A DNA stretch of 27,944 bases from a virus, in IMG/VR virus record IMGVR_UViG_3300047550_006685, positions 1 through 27,944 of that record. The stretch is one strand, 5' to 3'. Made by a program: the position numbers and the translations under genes. Within the stretch, counting starts at the first letter, position 1, and every line of letters starts with the position of its first letter. Shown piece by piece: positions 11,488 to 19,462 of the stretch. The notes under the pieces are model-generated. The model was not told the origin of the DNA. It made no database searches and worked only from the letters and a program-made list of their open reading frames with translations.

Positions 11488-12750
11488 ATGTCAGAGTTTA
11501 TCTATACACAAAAAAAGCCAGTTCAATATCATGGCCCTATATCAAGTTCAGATTTTAATGAGAGAATAGAACAAAACTACGCCGATCTTGTTTATCTTTA
11601 TAATAAGTACTCAGTCATAGACAAAAAAGTTTCAGAACTTATAGAAAGAATAATTAAAGAAAATATATTTTTGACTTCTGCGATTATGGATCTGGCCGGT
11701 AGAATAAGGGTCATAGAAAGTATTAATACTAATCAAATTTCTATTCATAATAAAAATCAAATAGATTTAACTCCTTTTATCAATACGCCCTATGCAATAC
11801 CGGCTTCTCAGGCCTTGGTTTTAAATGATTATTACAATCATTTAACACTTCCCGAAGTAATCGGTGCGTCGCATTCTAAAATAAAGTTTGTTAATTCACT
11901 GCAGGGTCAAATAGTTCCAGACTTTCTTGAAACCAGAATTGATCCAAATATATCTGGAGGTGATGGCAATGGAGCTTTAATAGACTCTACGCCAGTTCAG
12001 AACGCATTCATTAATCAACCAGATAAAGTTTGGAGAAGAAATGTAATTCTTTCAGAGCCAAATCCTCTTGGTGTTAGCATGTATCTTTACATTAAGATAC
12101 CAACTGGTTCTATTGGAAATACTTTAACAAACTGTATTTCTTTATCACCTTTTCCTTCCAATGGAGTTGATGTAGTCAAAATAGAGTACACAACAGCACC
12201 TACCCCGTCTTTGTCCGATAAAGATGGTTATTACCCTTTTAATCCTGGATATTATGACCAAGAGTACGATGCTCTGGGCAGAGTTGCTCCAGGCGGTTGG
12301 TCAACCATTGGTTCTGATACCGTAGTAAATTCAGGCCCACTTAAATTCTATTGTGCGGAAAAAGCAATGACTGCAGTAAGAGTTCTTTTAAGACAAAGAA
12401 ACTATATTAAAGAAAATGGATCATACGTATACACCTATGGCTTAAGCGACATTGATGTTAGGTATGAAAAATTCCTTGAAACTGGCAAAACCTTTATAAG
12501 GTTTGACGCCCCCGAAGGCAAAACCATCAACCAAATACTCAATGTTTCACCAAAGATATATAGTCATCCTCAATCTTTATTAAATGATGTATTTTCATAT
12601 AGGATTTTTTATCCTTCTGGTTCAAACTATGTTTTAACCAACCCCAATACATCCAATCACGTTTATATAGAGGTTACTATTTCAATGTTGGAAAATAAAA
12701 TACCACCAATTTTATCAGATTTAATCATTGAAGCGGATTATAACTTGTAA
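11488..12750 (+). CDS. Tail/baseplate-like protein (420 aa)
   Basis: The start at 11488 is preferred to the upstream in-frame ATG 11425 because TAGGAGA stands seven to ten bases before it and it clears the previous gene. Residues ~10-75 contain the GPISSSDFN motif and a long helix (VSELIERIIKENIFLTSAIMDL). The rest is beta-rich (TRIDPNISGG; YLYIKIPTGSIGNTL; KTFIRFDAPEGK; VYIEVTISM) and resembles a receptor-binding or carbohydrate-module fold in general pattern only. It is the last gene of the tail block; a separate promoter region follows at 12751. Role inferred. Confidence 0.68.
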   Translation: MSEFIYTQKKPVQYHGPISSSDFNERIEQNYADLVYLYNKYSVIDKKVSELIERIIKENIFLTSAIMDLAGRIRVIESINTNQISIHNKNQIDLTPFINTPYAIPASQALVLNDYYNHLTLPEVIGASHSKIKFVNSLQGQIVPDFLETRIDPNISGGDGNGALIDSTPVQNAFINQPDKVWRRNVILSEPNPLGVSMYLYIKIPTGSIGNTLTNCISLSPFPSNGVDVVKIEYTTAPTPSLSDKDGYYPFNPGYYDQEYDALGRVAPGGWSTIGSDTVVNSGPLKFYCAEKAMTAVRVLLRQRNYIKENGSYVYTYGLSDIDVRYEKFLETGKTFIRFDAPEGKTINQILNVSPKIYSHPQSLLNDVFSYRIFYPSGSNYVLTNPNTSNHVYIEVTISMLENKIPPILSDLIIEADYNL

Positions 12751-12756
12751 TATCTG

Positions 12757-12786
12757 TTGAAAAATCCGTATTCTTTTTACTATATA
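12757..12786 (+). promoter_or_regulatory. Possible promoter for the repeat-protein gene
   Basis: TTGAAA at 12757-12762 is followed by an AT-rich spacer and TATATA at 12781-12786 (18-base spacer) in the 69-base gap before the next gene. The -10 match is imperfect. The gap and the strong AAGGAG site at 12808 suggest independent expression. Confidence 0.35.
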
Positions 12787-12819
12787 GTTAGCTTTGTTTT
12801 TAAAATAAGGAGAATATAA

Positions 12820-13410
12820 ATGGCTACTTTTTATGTGGGTCCAAGACCAGTTCTTAGGGGTCGCAATACAAATGACATGGTTAACCCATGGAAGGGTACC
12901 GCAGGGACATACTCTTTCTATCCGCTATTCGCAAAAGGGGTATTAGATGGAGGTCCGGATAATCATCACGTTCCAGGAACCGGCTATCACCCAGGCAATG
13001 TACTCCTTTCGCAACTGTTTACTGGATCAACACTTTATATACACCCTCTTTCTGGAGCATTCCCTGACGGCACTGCCACATACGAAGGTGCAAGATTTAG
13101 ACCAAAGGAATACAAAGGCACCGTAGGTGTATTCACCAATGGCTATGGTCATGCATCTGACAAGACAAGAGCCTATGCTTTATATGCAAACTACATATTC
13201 GATGGAGTATCATCAGCTAATGTCTTTGCATCTGGATACGGACACGCCAAGAGAACAACTGAATATAGCTTGTATAATAACGCTATATTTGACGGAGTTA
13301 CTTCTGCGCAATTGTTCCCAAGTGGATACGGTCAAGCCAATACATCTTCAGAGTATGGAAGAAACAAGGTCAAAGAATGGGCAGGAGTTGCTTCGGCAAG
13401 AGCTCTGTAG
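12820..13410 (+). CDS. Repeat-containing virion-type protein (196 aa)
   Basis: ATG 12820 has a near-perfect ribosome binding site (AAGGAGA), the best in the window, so high expression is expected. The second half holds three tandem units of about 31-33 residues, each with a V/L-F-x-x-G-Y-G-H/Q core; the first two units also share a Y-x-x-Y/N...IFDGV tail, and the third diverges into VKEWAGVASARAL. The units begin at about nt 13129, 13219 and 13312. The first half is Gly/Pro/His-rich (PGTGYHPGN). There is no signal peptide or membrane segment. Its own apparent promoter region and a downstream hairpin make it a single-gene unit, which would suit an abundant structural or decoration protein. I do not recognise the family. 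Confidence 0.7.
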   Translation: MATFYVGPRPVLRGRNTNDMVNPWKGTAGTYSFYPLFAKGVLDGGPDNHHVPGTGYHPGNVLLSQLFTGSTLYIHPLSGAFPDGTATYEGARFRPKEYKGTVGVFTNGYGHASDKTRAYALYANYIFDGVSSANVFASGYGHAKRTTEYSLYNNAIFDGVTSAQLFPSGYGQANTSSEYGRNKVKEWAGVASARAL

Positions 13411-13427
13411 AAAAAACAAAATATTTC

Positions 13428-13436
13428 TGCTATAAT
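13428..13436 (+). promoter_or_regulatory. Extended -10 promoter-like element inside a hairpin
   Basis: TGC followed by a perfect TATAAT at 13431-13436 forms an extended -10. No good -35 is visible. The element sits in a perfect 7-bp inverted repeat (13426-13432 with 13437-13443, loop TAAT overlapping the -10). It could drive the gene at 13533, with the hairpin at 13454 in its leader. Confidence 0.4.
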
Positions 13437-13453
13437 TAGCAGATGTTTCGACG

Positions 13454-13480
13454 TTCCCGCACAAAAAAGTGCGGGAATTT
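13454..13480 (+). terminator. Hairpin terminator after the repeat-protein gene
   Basis: A perfect 9-bp stem (TTCCCGCAC / GTGCGGGAA, 13454-13462 with 13469-13477) closes an A6 loop and is followed by TTT. The U tract is short. It is the most GC-rich hairpin in the intergenic stretch and lies 43 bases after the stop, so termination is the likely role. Confidence 0.65.
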
Positions 13481-13532
13481 CGATTTATAGGGGCAAGTTT
13501 ATATGTTTAGACGGAAATAAAGAGGATTAGAT

Positions 13533-14228
13533 ATGTCTGTAAGCGCTTCAAAAAATTTTTTAGATAACAATTCTTTGTCAATCGAGTTAGCAGAAAAATA
13601 TTTAACACTGTACTTAGGTGAAGCAGACTGGTCAGAAAAAATATCTCAACTTTGGGCAGTTCAATCAAAAAGACATGGCGAAGAAAAGGCCAAAGAAATA
13701 GTTAAAAAAAGTATAGCTTGCGCATGCCTATCACCAATAATAAATAAAACAAACATACCTGATGAAAATCATGTTTTAATATTTTGGGTTTCTGGCTGGC
13801 CACAGTTTCACGAAAGAGACTGGTTTTCAATGCTAAAAGACGTGGTTAAATCCGATCTTGAAATAGAAAAAAATAGATCACTAATTATGCAGCTAGGTAT
13901 TTTTGAGCAGATAGATATACCTCCACTTACTAGACAGGCTTATAATTGGCTTTATGAAAAGTTGGATGAAGAGAAATTTTCTAGTCAAGATCAAAAAGAA
14001 AAGTGTGTGACAAAAATGAAGAACCTAGTTAGAATATACGGAGGTGCAGTTATATGTAATGTCTTTACTAATTACTCTTCTCAAATCGAAAAAGTTTTGA
14101 ATTGGAAGAGTGGTTATTTCATCGAAAAAGAAATATACAAGGTATACTCCTTAGATCAAATAATCAAAATAAAAAACGCTGAAATGCAAAAAACAAATTC
14201 CAACTACATAAGAAAAATAAGCAATTAG
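13533..14228 (+). CDS. Conserved-looking hypothetical protein (231 aa)
   Basis: ATG 13533 follows an AGAGGAT site. The product is mostly helical by composition, with a Trp-rich central part (LIFWVSGWPQFHERDWFSML) and a Lys-rich C-terminus. I recognise no catalytic motif, signal peptide or membrane segment. It sits directly upstream of, and probably in one operon with, the ribonucleotide reductase (nine bases apart, with an AGGAGA site between), so a link to nucleotide metabolism is possible but not shown by the sequence. Confidence 0.6.
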   Translation: MSVSASKNFLDNNSLSIELAEKYLTLYLGEADWSEKISQLWAVQSKRHGEEKAKEIVKKSIACACLSPIINKTNIPDENHVLIFWVSGWPQFHERDWFSMLKDVVKSDLEIEKNRSLIMQLGIFEQIDIPPLTRQAYNWLYEKLDEEKFSSQDQKEKCVTKMKNLVRIYGGAVICNVFTNYSSQIEKVLNWKSGYFIEKEIYKVYSLDQIIKIKNAEMQKTNSNYIRKISN

Positions 14229-14237
14229 GAGATTAAA

Positions 14238-16277
14238 ATGTCAGAAATGTTTTCCTTTAAAATAAATGAAGAGTACGTTAATGGTTACAAGCTTAAAAAT
14301 CCACCTTTTGGATATCGAGATGCAGCTGGAAACAGTGTAGGGGAAATAACCTTTTTAAGAACGTATTCAAGACTTAAGGAAAACGGAACCAAAGAGACAT
14401 GGGTAGACGTATGCGAAAGAGTTATCAATGGAATGTATTCTCTGCAGAAAGACCACTGCAAAAAGAATAGACTTCCATGGAATGATGCAAAAGCACAAGC
14501 CTCTGCAAAAGAAGCATTTGATAGACTGTTTAATCTAAAGTGGACCCCGCCTGGCAGAGGGCTATGGGCAATGGGAACAAACATTGTAAATGTGCAGAAA
14601 AATTCGGCCGCATTACAAAACTGCGCCTTTGTTTCAACAGGTGAAATGACAAAAATAAATCCAGCAAGACCATTTGCATTTCTAATGGAAGCTTCAATGC
14701 TAGGCGTGGGAGTTGGCTTTGATGACAAGGGTGCAGACAAAGACTTTATGATCTATGAGCCAAAAGATTTGGCACATTATGTGATTCCGGATACAAGAGA
14801 AGGTTGGGTTGAATCCTTGAGTCTTCTTCTTAATTCTTATTTAAAAGAAAATCAACCTGCATATACATTTGACTATTCTCAGATTAGACCTTTAGGAACT
14901 CCAATCAAAACATTTGGCGGAGTAGCTGCTGGACATGAGCCACTACTCAAACTACATCAACATATAGTCAAAATGTTTTCAAATAGAGCCGGGTCAAAAC
15001 TAACTCGAGTAGATATAGCAGATATTGGAAATTTAATTGGCGTTTGTGTTGTCTCTGGAAATGTAAGAAGATCTGCGGAGCTCTTAATAGGAAGAGTCGA
15101 TGATGAAAACTTTTTAAACCTAAAGAATAAAGATAAATTCCCAGAAAGAAACTCCTATGATCCGTCTTCTCCAGGATGGGGTTGGATGTCCAACAACTCT
15201 GTCGAGACAGAAGTTGGTGCCGATCTAAGCGCAATAGTAGAAGGAATATCTTTAAACGGAGAACCTGGCGTAATATGGATGGACGTTTCAAGAAAGTATG
15301 GAAGACTAATTGATCCGCCAAACAACAAAGATCATAGAGTAGCAGGTTATAATCCATGTGCAGAGCAATCATTGGAATCCTATGAATGCTGCACGCTTGT
15401 TGAAACATATTTGGGTAGACACGAAAACCTTGAGGATTATAAGAGAACCCTAAAATTTGCCTATCTTTATGCAAAAACAGTAACTCTTTTGCCAACGCAC
15501 TGGGAAGAAACAAATGCAATAATGCAAAGAAATCGAAGAATAGGAACGTCAATGTCTGGCGTTGCTGATTTTGCAGACAGACTTGGAATGCCAATTCTAA
15601 AAGAATGGATGAATCAAGGATACAAAACGGTGCAAAGATATGATAATGTTTATTCAGAGTGGCTGGGGATACGTGAGTCAATCAAGATGACGACTGTTAA
15701 GCCTTCCGGAACTGTATCAATTCTTGCTGGAGAATCTCCTGGAGTTCACTGGACCCCAGGTGGAAAATTTTTCAACAGAACAATTAGATTTTCAAACGAA
15801 GATCCAATGTTGCCACTTTTTAGAATGGCAAACTACAAGGTTGAACCAGCATCTGAATCACCAGATACTACCTCTGTTGTATATTTCCCAATTAAATCAA
15901 ATGCAATTAGATCAGAAAAAGACGTAACAATTTTTGAAAAAATGGCATTGGCAACTACTGCGCAAAGATATTGGTCTGACAATTCTGTTTCAGTAACCGT
16001 ATCTTTTGATAAAGAGACAGAATCTAAATACATAGGAACTGTTCTTCACATGCATGATGGTCAACTAAAAACCGTCTCATTCTTGCCAAGCGGCAATGAC
16101 ACCTATCCGCAAATGCCATACACGCAGATATCAGAAGAGGAGTATGTCGAACAAACAGGCAAACTATTTCCAATAGACCTAACTGGGGTTTATGCAGGAA
16201 TGGCAGCAGATGCAATAGGTGAAAGATACTGCACAACTGATTCCTGTGAAATAAAATTCATTAAAGATAATCAATAA
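14238..16277 (+). CDS. nrdJ: Adenosylcobalamin-dependent (class II) ribonucleotide reductase
   Basis: It reduces ribonucleotides to deoxyribonucleotides using a B12-derived radical, which needs no separate radical-generating subunit. The 679-residue product matches the monomeric Lactobacillus-type enzyme. NPCAEQ carries the thiyl-radical Cys (C374) with its Asn and Glu partners. C129 (in LQNCAFVS) and C385 (in YECC) are spaced like the active-site dithiol pair (the radical-to-second-Cys gap of 11 matches). C665 and C670 (CTTDSC) form the C-terminal shuttle pair. VKPSGTVSILAG is the conserved phosphate-binding stretch. The family enzyme is about 739 residues, so this copy is somewhat compact. 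With the ThyX gene downstream it forms a dNTP and dTMP supply module. AGGAGA precedes the ATG. Confidence 0.93.
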   Translation: MSEMFSFKINEEYVNGYKLKNPPFGYRDAAGNSVGEITFLRTYSRLKENGTKETWVDVCERVINGMYSLQKDHCKKNRLPWNDAKAQASAKEAFDRLFNLKWTPPGRGLWAMGTNIVNVQKNSAALQNCAFVSTGEMTKINPARPFAFLMEASMLGVGVGFDDKGADKDFMIYEPKDLAHYVIPDTREGWVESLSLLLNSYLKENQPAYTFDYSQIRPLGTPIKTFGGVAAGHEPLLKLHQHIVKMFSNRAGSKLTRVDIADIGNLIGVCVVSGNVRRSAELLIGRVDDENFLNLKNKDKFPERNSYDPSSPGWGWMSNNSVETEVGADLSAIVEGISLNGEPGVIWMDVSRKYGRLIDPPNNKDHRVAGYNPCAEQSLESYECCTLVETYLGRHENLEDYKRTLKFAYLYAKTVTLLPTHWEETNAIMQRNRRIGTSMSGVADFADRLGMPILKEWMNQGYKTVQRYDNVYSEWLGIRESIKMTTVKPSGTVSILAGESPGVHWTPGGKFFNRTIRFSNEDPMLPLFRMANYKVEPASESPDTTSVVYFPIKSNAIRSEKDVTIFEKMALATTAQRYWSDNSVSVTVSFDKETESKYIGTVLHMHDGQLKTVSFLPSGNDTYPQMPYTQISEEEYVEQTGKLFPIDLTGVYAGMAADAIGERYCTTDSCEIKFIKDNQ

Positions 16278-16283
16278 CTTATA

Positions 16284-16312
16284 TTGTCCAAAGCAAAATA
16301 CAATGATATAAT
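16284..16312 (+). promoter_or_regulatory. Promoter giving an apparently leaderless thyX mRNA
   Basis: TTGTCC at 16284-16289, a 17-base spacer and a perfect TATAAT at 16307-16312 preceded by TGA (extended -10). A start about 6-8 bases downstream would coincide with the ATG at 16319. No ribosome binding site lies before that ATG. Confidence 0.7.
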
Positions 16313-16318
16313 GTTCTT

Positions 16319-17014
16319 ATGGAAAAACAGTACATTATAAATGTTTTAGACAATGGCTATGTTAGGTTGGTTGACTACATGGGCAGTGACTTGTCTGTTG
16401 TCAATGCGGCTAGAGCTTCTTTTGCAAAGGAATCAAAGGAGTTTTCCGTACAAGACGCTAGACTCTTGGAGTTTTTAGCCCGAGAAAATCACATGTCACC
16501 TTTCAGACATGCTTTTGCAACCTTTGAGATAAAGGCACCCTTGATGGTAGCCAGACAGCATTGGAAATACGTTGTTGGCTCTGATCATACCATGGATTCC
16601 TGGAATGAGTCTTCAAGAAGATATATAACTATGGACCCTGAGTTTTATGTTCCCAAAAATGACCAATGGAGACAAGCCCCAGAGAACAAAAAGCAGGGCT
16701 CTGGAGGGCCTATAGGACCGTGGATTGGTTCAGTTCTTACAACTAAGCTAAAACAGCATATAGAAGACGCAGAGGCCCTCTATAAGTGGGCTATGGATGA
16801 GGGGGTAGCTCCTGAGCAGGCACGTCTTTTTCTCCCCGCATATGCGATGCTACAGCCTTATAGATGGTCTTGCAGCCTACAATCGGTAGCCCTGTTTTTA
16901 AACCAAAGACTCTCCGAAGACTCTCAGTTTGAAATACAACAGTATGCCGAGGCCGTATATCAGCTAATTCAGCCAATATTTCCAGTATCAATAAAAGCAC
17001 TTACAGGTAGATAA
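16319..17014 (+). CDS. thyX: Flavin-dependent thymidylate synthase ThyX
   Basis: It methylates dUMP to dTMP with methylenetetrahydrofolate and FAD/NADPH. The 231-residue length is normal. The ThyX signature is present in an expanded form: RQHW at residues 79-82, then SWNESSRRY at 94-102, with about a dozen residues between; MSPFRHAFATFEIKAP supplies the earlier substrate-binding His/Arg region, and GVAPEQARLFLP the later one. The gene has its own promoter and no ribosome binding site, and the next gene starts in a TAATG overlap with its stop. It complements the ribonucleotide reductase just upstream. Confidence 0.93.
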   Translation: MEKQYIINVLDNGYVRLVDYMGSDLSVVNAARASFAKESKEFSVQDARLLEFLARENHMSPFRHAFATFEIKAPLMVARQHWKYVVGSDHTMDSWNESSRRYITMDPEFYVPKNDQWRQAPENKKQGSGGPIGPWIGSVLTTKLKQHIEDAEALYKWAMDEGVAPEQARLFLPAYAMLQPYRWSCSLQSVALFLNQRLSEDSQFEIQQYAEAVYQLIQPIFPVSIKALTGR

Positions 17015-17247
17015 TGGCCGCCGGAAAACTAAACTATATTGTAGTTCACAAAAAATCTAGTCAGGTTTATGGATCAGCATCAAAAAAAATAGCTTTAGAG
17101 TCACCACCTCCTGAAGGTTGTTCTTTGCAAGATAAAAGAATATACTTCATAACGCATGAACCAGACACCGGGGAACTTGCGGTTTACCAAGTGCCGCAAG
17201 AAGAAGTAATAACAGCAGAAATAAAGGAAAAGAAAGTAAATGAGTAA
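17014..17247 (+). CDS. Small hypothetical protein (77 aa)
   Basis: ATG 17014 overlaps the thyX stop (TAATG), which implies translational coupling. The product is Lys-rich with a strand-like start (LNYIVVHKK) and a Pro-rich middle; its opening resembles the small protein at 19954 (KLNYFVVEEK). No known motif. It overlaps the next gene by eight bases. Confidence 0.55.
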   Translation: MAAGKLNYIVVHKKSSQVYGSASKKIALESPPPEGCSLQDKRIYFITHEPDTGELAVYQVPQEEVITAEIKEKKVNE

Positions 17248-17476
17248 AAAAACCAATCAAAAGAAAAAAGTTGGCATAAAGCTAGAAAACAATCAATCAT
17301 TTATCATTGAGGATTTAAATGTTTTTTTGCACATACAAAAAACCTATGCCGACCTCATGAGAAGCCAAATTAGTGATCATGATAAGGTAATTTGCTCGAA
17401 GGTAATTACTGCGGTAAATCAAGCTATCAATGATGTATATATTGCACCTAATGATGGTTACAGTGAAGACTGGTAG
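17240..17476 (+). CDS. Small hypothetical protein (78 aa)
   Basis: The start ATG lies inside the end of the previous gene, and AAGGAAAAG upstream could bind ribosomes. The product has a very basic N-terminus (MSKKTNQKKK) followed by a strand and a long helix. No recognised family. It overlaps the following small membrane protein gene. Confidence 0.5.
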   Translation: MSKKTNQKKKVGIKLENNQSFIIEDLNVFLHIQKTYADLMRSQISDHDKVICSKVITAVNQAINDVYIAPNDGYSEDW

Positions 17477-17726
17477 ATCAGCAGCAATAATTGTTAGCTT
17501 ATTTTCAATAGGCTATGCGCTCGGAAAGATAAACAAATCACGCATGTCTCTGCATACCTCAAAAACTGCTAATGCTCCGACAAAACAACAATATGAAAAT
17601 AGATTAGTGGAGTTTTTTGACACTAATTTGGAATCTGCAGTTACAGAATATTGTGAGTATATTGAAATGGGATTTAATCCTAGTGACGCATTTGAAATCG
17701 CAAAGGCAAGAGCTTACCTATGCTAG
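17451..17726 (+). CDS. Small membrane-anchored hypothetical protein
   Basis: The start is uncertain: in-frame ATGs occur at 17430, 17433, 17451 and 17454, all inside the previous gene; 17451 is chosen to limit the overlap. One hydrophobic segment (SAAIIVSLFSIGYALG) close to the N-terminus suggests a signal anchor, with a hydrophilic helical C-terminal part of about 65 residues (ESAVTEYCEYIEMGF). The stop overlaps the next gene by seven bases. Function unknown. Confidence 0.5.
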   Translation: MMVTVKTGRSAAIIVSLFSIGYALGKINKSRMSLHTSKTANAPTKQQYENRLVEFFDTNLESAVTEYCEYIEMGFNPSDAFEIAKARAYLC

Positions 17727-18523
17727 ATCTATGTATCGTGAATTACAATACAAGGCACTTGCTAGAAAGATTTCTTGACACACTTCATGAAGGTCTTAAT
17801 GAAGACAATAAGTTTTGGAATCTATATATCGCAGACAATGAATCTTCTGATGACACAATTGATTGGTTGCGATCCAATGATCATAAGTATCAAATAGATA
17901 GAATTTATTTAAACCGTAACATAGGATACTCAGCTGCCTGCAATCAAATGGCGGCCAAAGGGTCTAATGGCGTCATAGCATTGTTAAATGCCGATGTATG
18001 GATGAGCAACGACGATGCTGTAAAAATAGCAAGAATTTTCAATTCAGAATCAAATGTTCATATACTTGGCCCAAAGCAAAGAGACGAATACGGTCTGATA
18101 AGACACGCAGGAATAGTCGGAACAAACACACAGCCAAAACATAGGGGGTGGATGGAACCAGACCTAACAGATTCTCTTTACAGAGATCGAATAAATTGTG
18201 TCACAGTATCTGGTTCTGCTTATTTTATAAGAAGATATGTTTGGGATGAACTTACAAACAACCCTAAATATAGAGAACTCTACCCCGATGCCAAAGGCGC
18301 TTTTCTTCCGACGCCTCACTATTATGAAGAAACTTGGTGCTCCTATTTTGCTAGACACTTGGGATATAATGTAGTGTATGATGGATCAGTGTCAATTGGC
18401 CACAGCTGGCACGCTTCGTCACCAAAGCCAGGACAAGGCTATAGTCACGCCGATGCACAGTTCAAGGTAAGTCAATCAATATTTCGCAAAGCATGCGATT
18501 ATATAGGAATAGAAAGAGATTAA
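17720..18523 (+). CDS. Family 2-type glycosyltransferase
   Basis: It probably transfers a sugar from a nucleotide-sugar donor. The N-terminal GT-A pattern is clear: LCIVNYNTRHLLERFL, ADNESSDDTIDWL, LNRNIGYSAACNQ, and ALLNADVWM, in which N-A-D-V stands in the DXD-like metal and donor site. The acceptor half has YYEETWCSYFARHLGY, where the Glu pair may include the catalytic base. At 267 residues it is a minimal single-domain enzyme without membrane segments. With a second glycosyltransferase at 20197 it may decorate phage DNA, virion proteins or the host surface; the substrate cannot be read from the sequence. Confidence 0.85.
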   Translation: MLDLCIVNYNTRHLLERFLDTLHEGLNEDNKFWNLYIADNESSDDTIDWLRSNDHKYQIDRIYLNRNIGYSAACNQMAAKGSNGVIALLNADVWMSNDDAVKIARIFNSESNVHILGPKQRDEYGLIRHAGIVGTNTQPKHRGWMEPDLTDSLYRDRINCVTVSGSAYFIRRYVWDELTNNPKYRELYPDAKGAFLPTPHYYEETWCSYFARHLGYNVVYDGSVSIGHSWHASSPKPGQGYSHADAQFKVSQSIFRKACDYIGIERD

Positions 18524-18524
18524 A

Positions 18525-19052
18525 ATGTTTTTACACCTTCATCAATTCTTTGATCAGGAAGATAGATTTGATTTTCTGCAAAGAATCTATGATTTTTATA
18601 GCTGGCTTGATATTGGGCAAGGATATCATCTTGGTTTAGATGAAAAAGAATCCATCGTATGGAAAGATTTTTTTTCAAAAATATTAAAGAAAAATAATAG
18701 AGAACAAAAATTAATTTCTATTGTAAATTCTTATTGTAAATCTATACAAATAGATGTTATTAACCCATCTCGTATTTTTAAATACCCAGTTGGAGAACAA
18801 CTTGATCCCCATAAGGATACTATCGTCCAAAATGGAATACGTTTAGATAGTTTTGTTTCTTTTATTTTTTATTTAAACGACAATTATGATGGTGGAGAAT
18901 TCTATATGATTGATGATAATAAAGAAAAGATAATAAAACCTAAAAGTGGTGATATTATTATCATAGATAATACTGTTTTACATGGTTCAAAGACTGTAAA
19001 AAATAACTTTAAATTTATAGCAGTTTCGCATTCTAAAAATATAAAACAATAG
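18525..19052 (+). CDS. 2-oxoglutarate/Fe(II) oxygenase, prolyl-hydroxylase-like
   Basis: Members oxidise a C-H bond with O2 and 2-oxoglutarate. The 175-residue product has the double-stranded beta-helix hallmarks: the HxD pair as H96-K-D98, LNDNYDGGEFYM typical of the P4H-like group, GDIIIIDNTVLHGSKTV with the distal His at 153, and K163 where the 2-oxoglutarate-binding basic residue is expected (Lys rather than the commoner Arg). An AGAGA site precedes the ATG one base after the previous stop. It is more T-rich than its neighbours, so separate acquisition is possible. Substrate unknown; modification of a protein or a base is plausible. Confidence 0.83.
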   Translation: MFLHLHQFFDQEDRFDFLQRIYDFYSWLDIGQGYHLGLDEKESIVWKDFFSKILKKNNREQKLISIVNSYCKSIQIDVINPSRIFKYPVGEQLDPHKDTIVQNGIRLDSFVSFIFYLNDNYDGGEFYMIDDNKEKIIKPKSGDIIIIDNTVLHGSKTVKNNFKFIAVSHSKNIKQ

Positions 19053-19060
19053 GAGAAAAT

Positions 19061-19462
19061 ATGTCAGACAAATTAAATCCATGGATATATAACGCAGAAG
19101 TTAAAAAGGTGGTTGATGGCGATACATTTGATATTGTTATTGATCTCGGTTTTGATACCCTTAAAAAAGGTAGAGTTCGTCTTTATGGTGTTAATACGCC
19201 AGAAAGCCGCACTTCTAATGTTGAGGAAAAGCAAAAAGGTCTAGCTGCTAAAGAATTTACAGATCAATGGTTGACAAAAGCCAATCATAAGGTTAAGATA
19301 GAGACTGTGATAGACAAAAATGAAAAATATGGAAGAGTACTAGCAAAAGTTTGGGACTCAAGTGGCAACTGTCTCAATACTGATATTGTTGCTGCAGGGC
19401 TTGCTAGGGAATACTATGGTGTGGGCGACAAAACCTGGACAGAGTTTAAGAAAGACAGCTAA
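19061..19462 (+). CDS. Staphylococcal nuclease-like (thermonuclease) protein
   Basis: A Ca-dependent DNA/RNA endonuclease fold of 133 residues. VDGDT holds the metal-binding Asp (D21), RVRLYGVNTPES holds R40 and E48 (equivalent to Arg35 and Glu43 of the classical enzyme), and KYGR holds R92 (the second catalytic Arg). Asp40 of the family metal site is replaced by Asn (N45). No signal peptide is visible, so it acts in the cytoplasm, perhaps in host DNA breakdown. TAGGAGA precedes the ATG, and the next gene begins in a TAATG overlap. Confidence 0.87.
   Translation: MSDKLNPWIYNAEVKKVVDGDTFDIVIDLGFDTLKKGRVRLYGVNTPESRTSNVEEKQKGLAAKEFTDQWLTKANHKVKIETVIDKNEKYGRVLAKVWDSSGNCLNTDIVAAGLAREYYGVGDKTWTEFKKDS

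Noticed and set aside
12808-12822. T4-type late promoter (TATAAAT before the repeat-protein gene)
   Set aside because: The match falls between the ribosome binding site and the start codon, so it cannot be that gene's promoter, and no similar element precedes the tail genes.
14285-15681. Long minus-strand reading frames opposite the ribonucleotide reductase
   Set aside because: They mirror a well-recognised + strand enzyme, have no plausible ribosome binding site or family motif, and are typical shadow frames.
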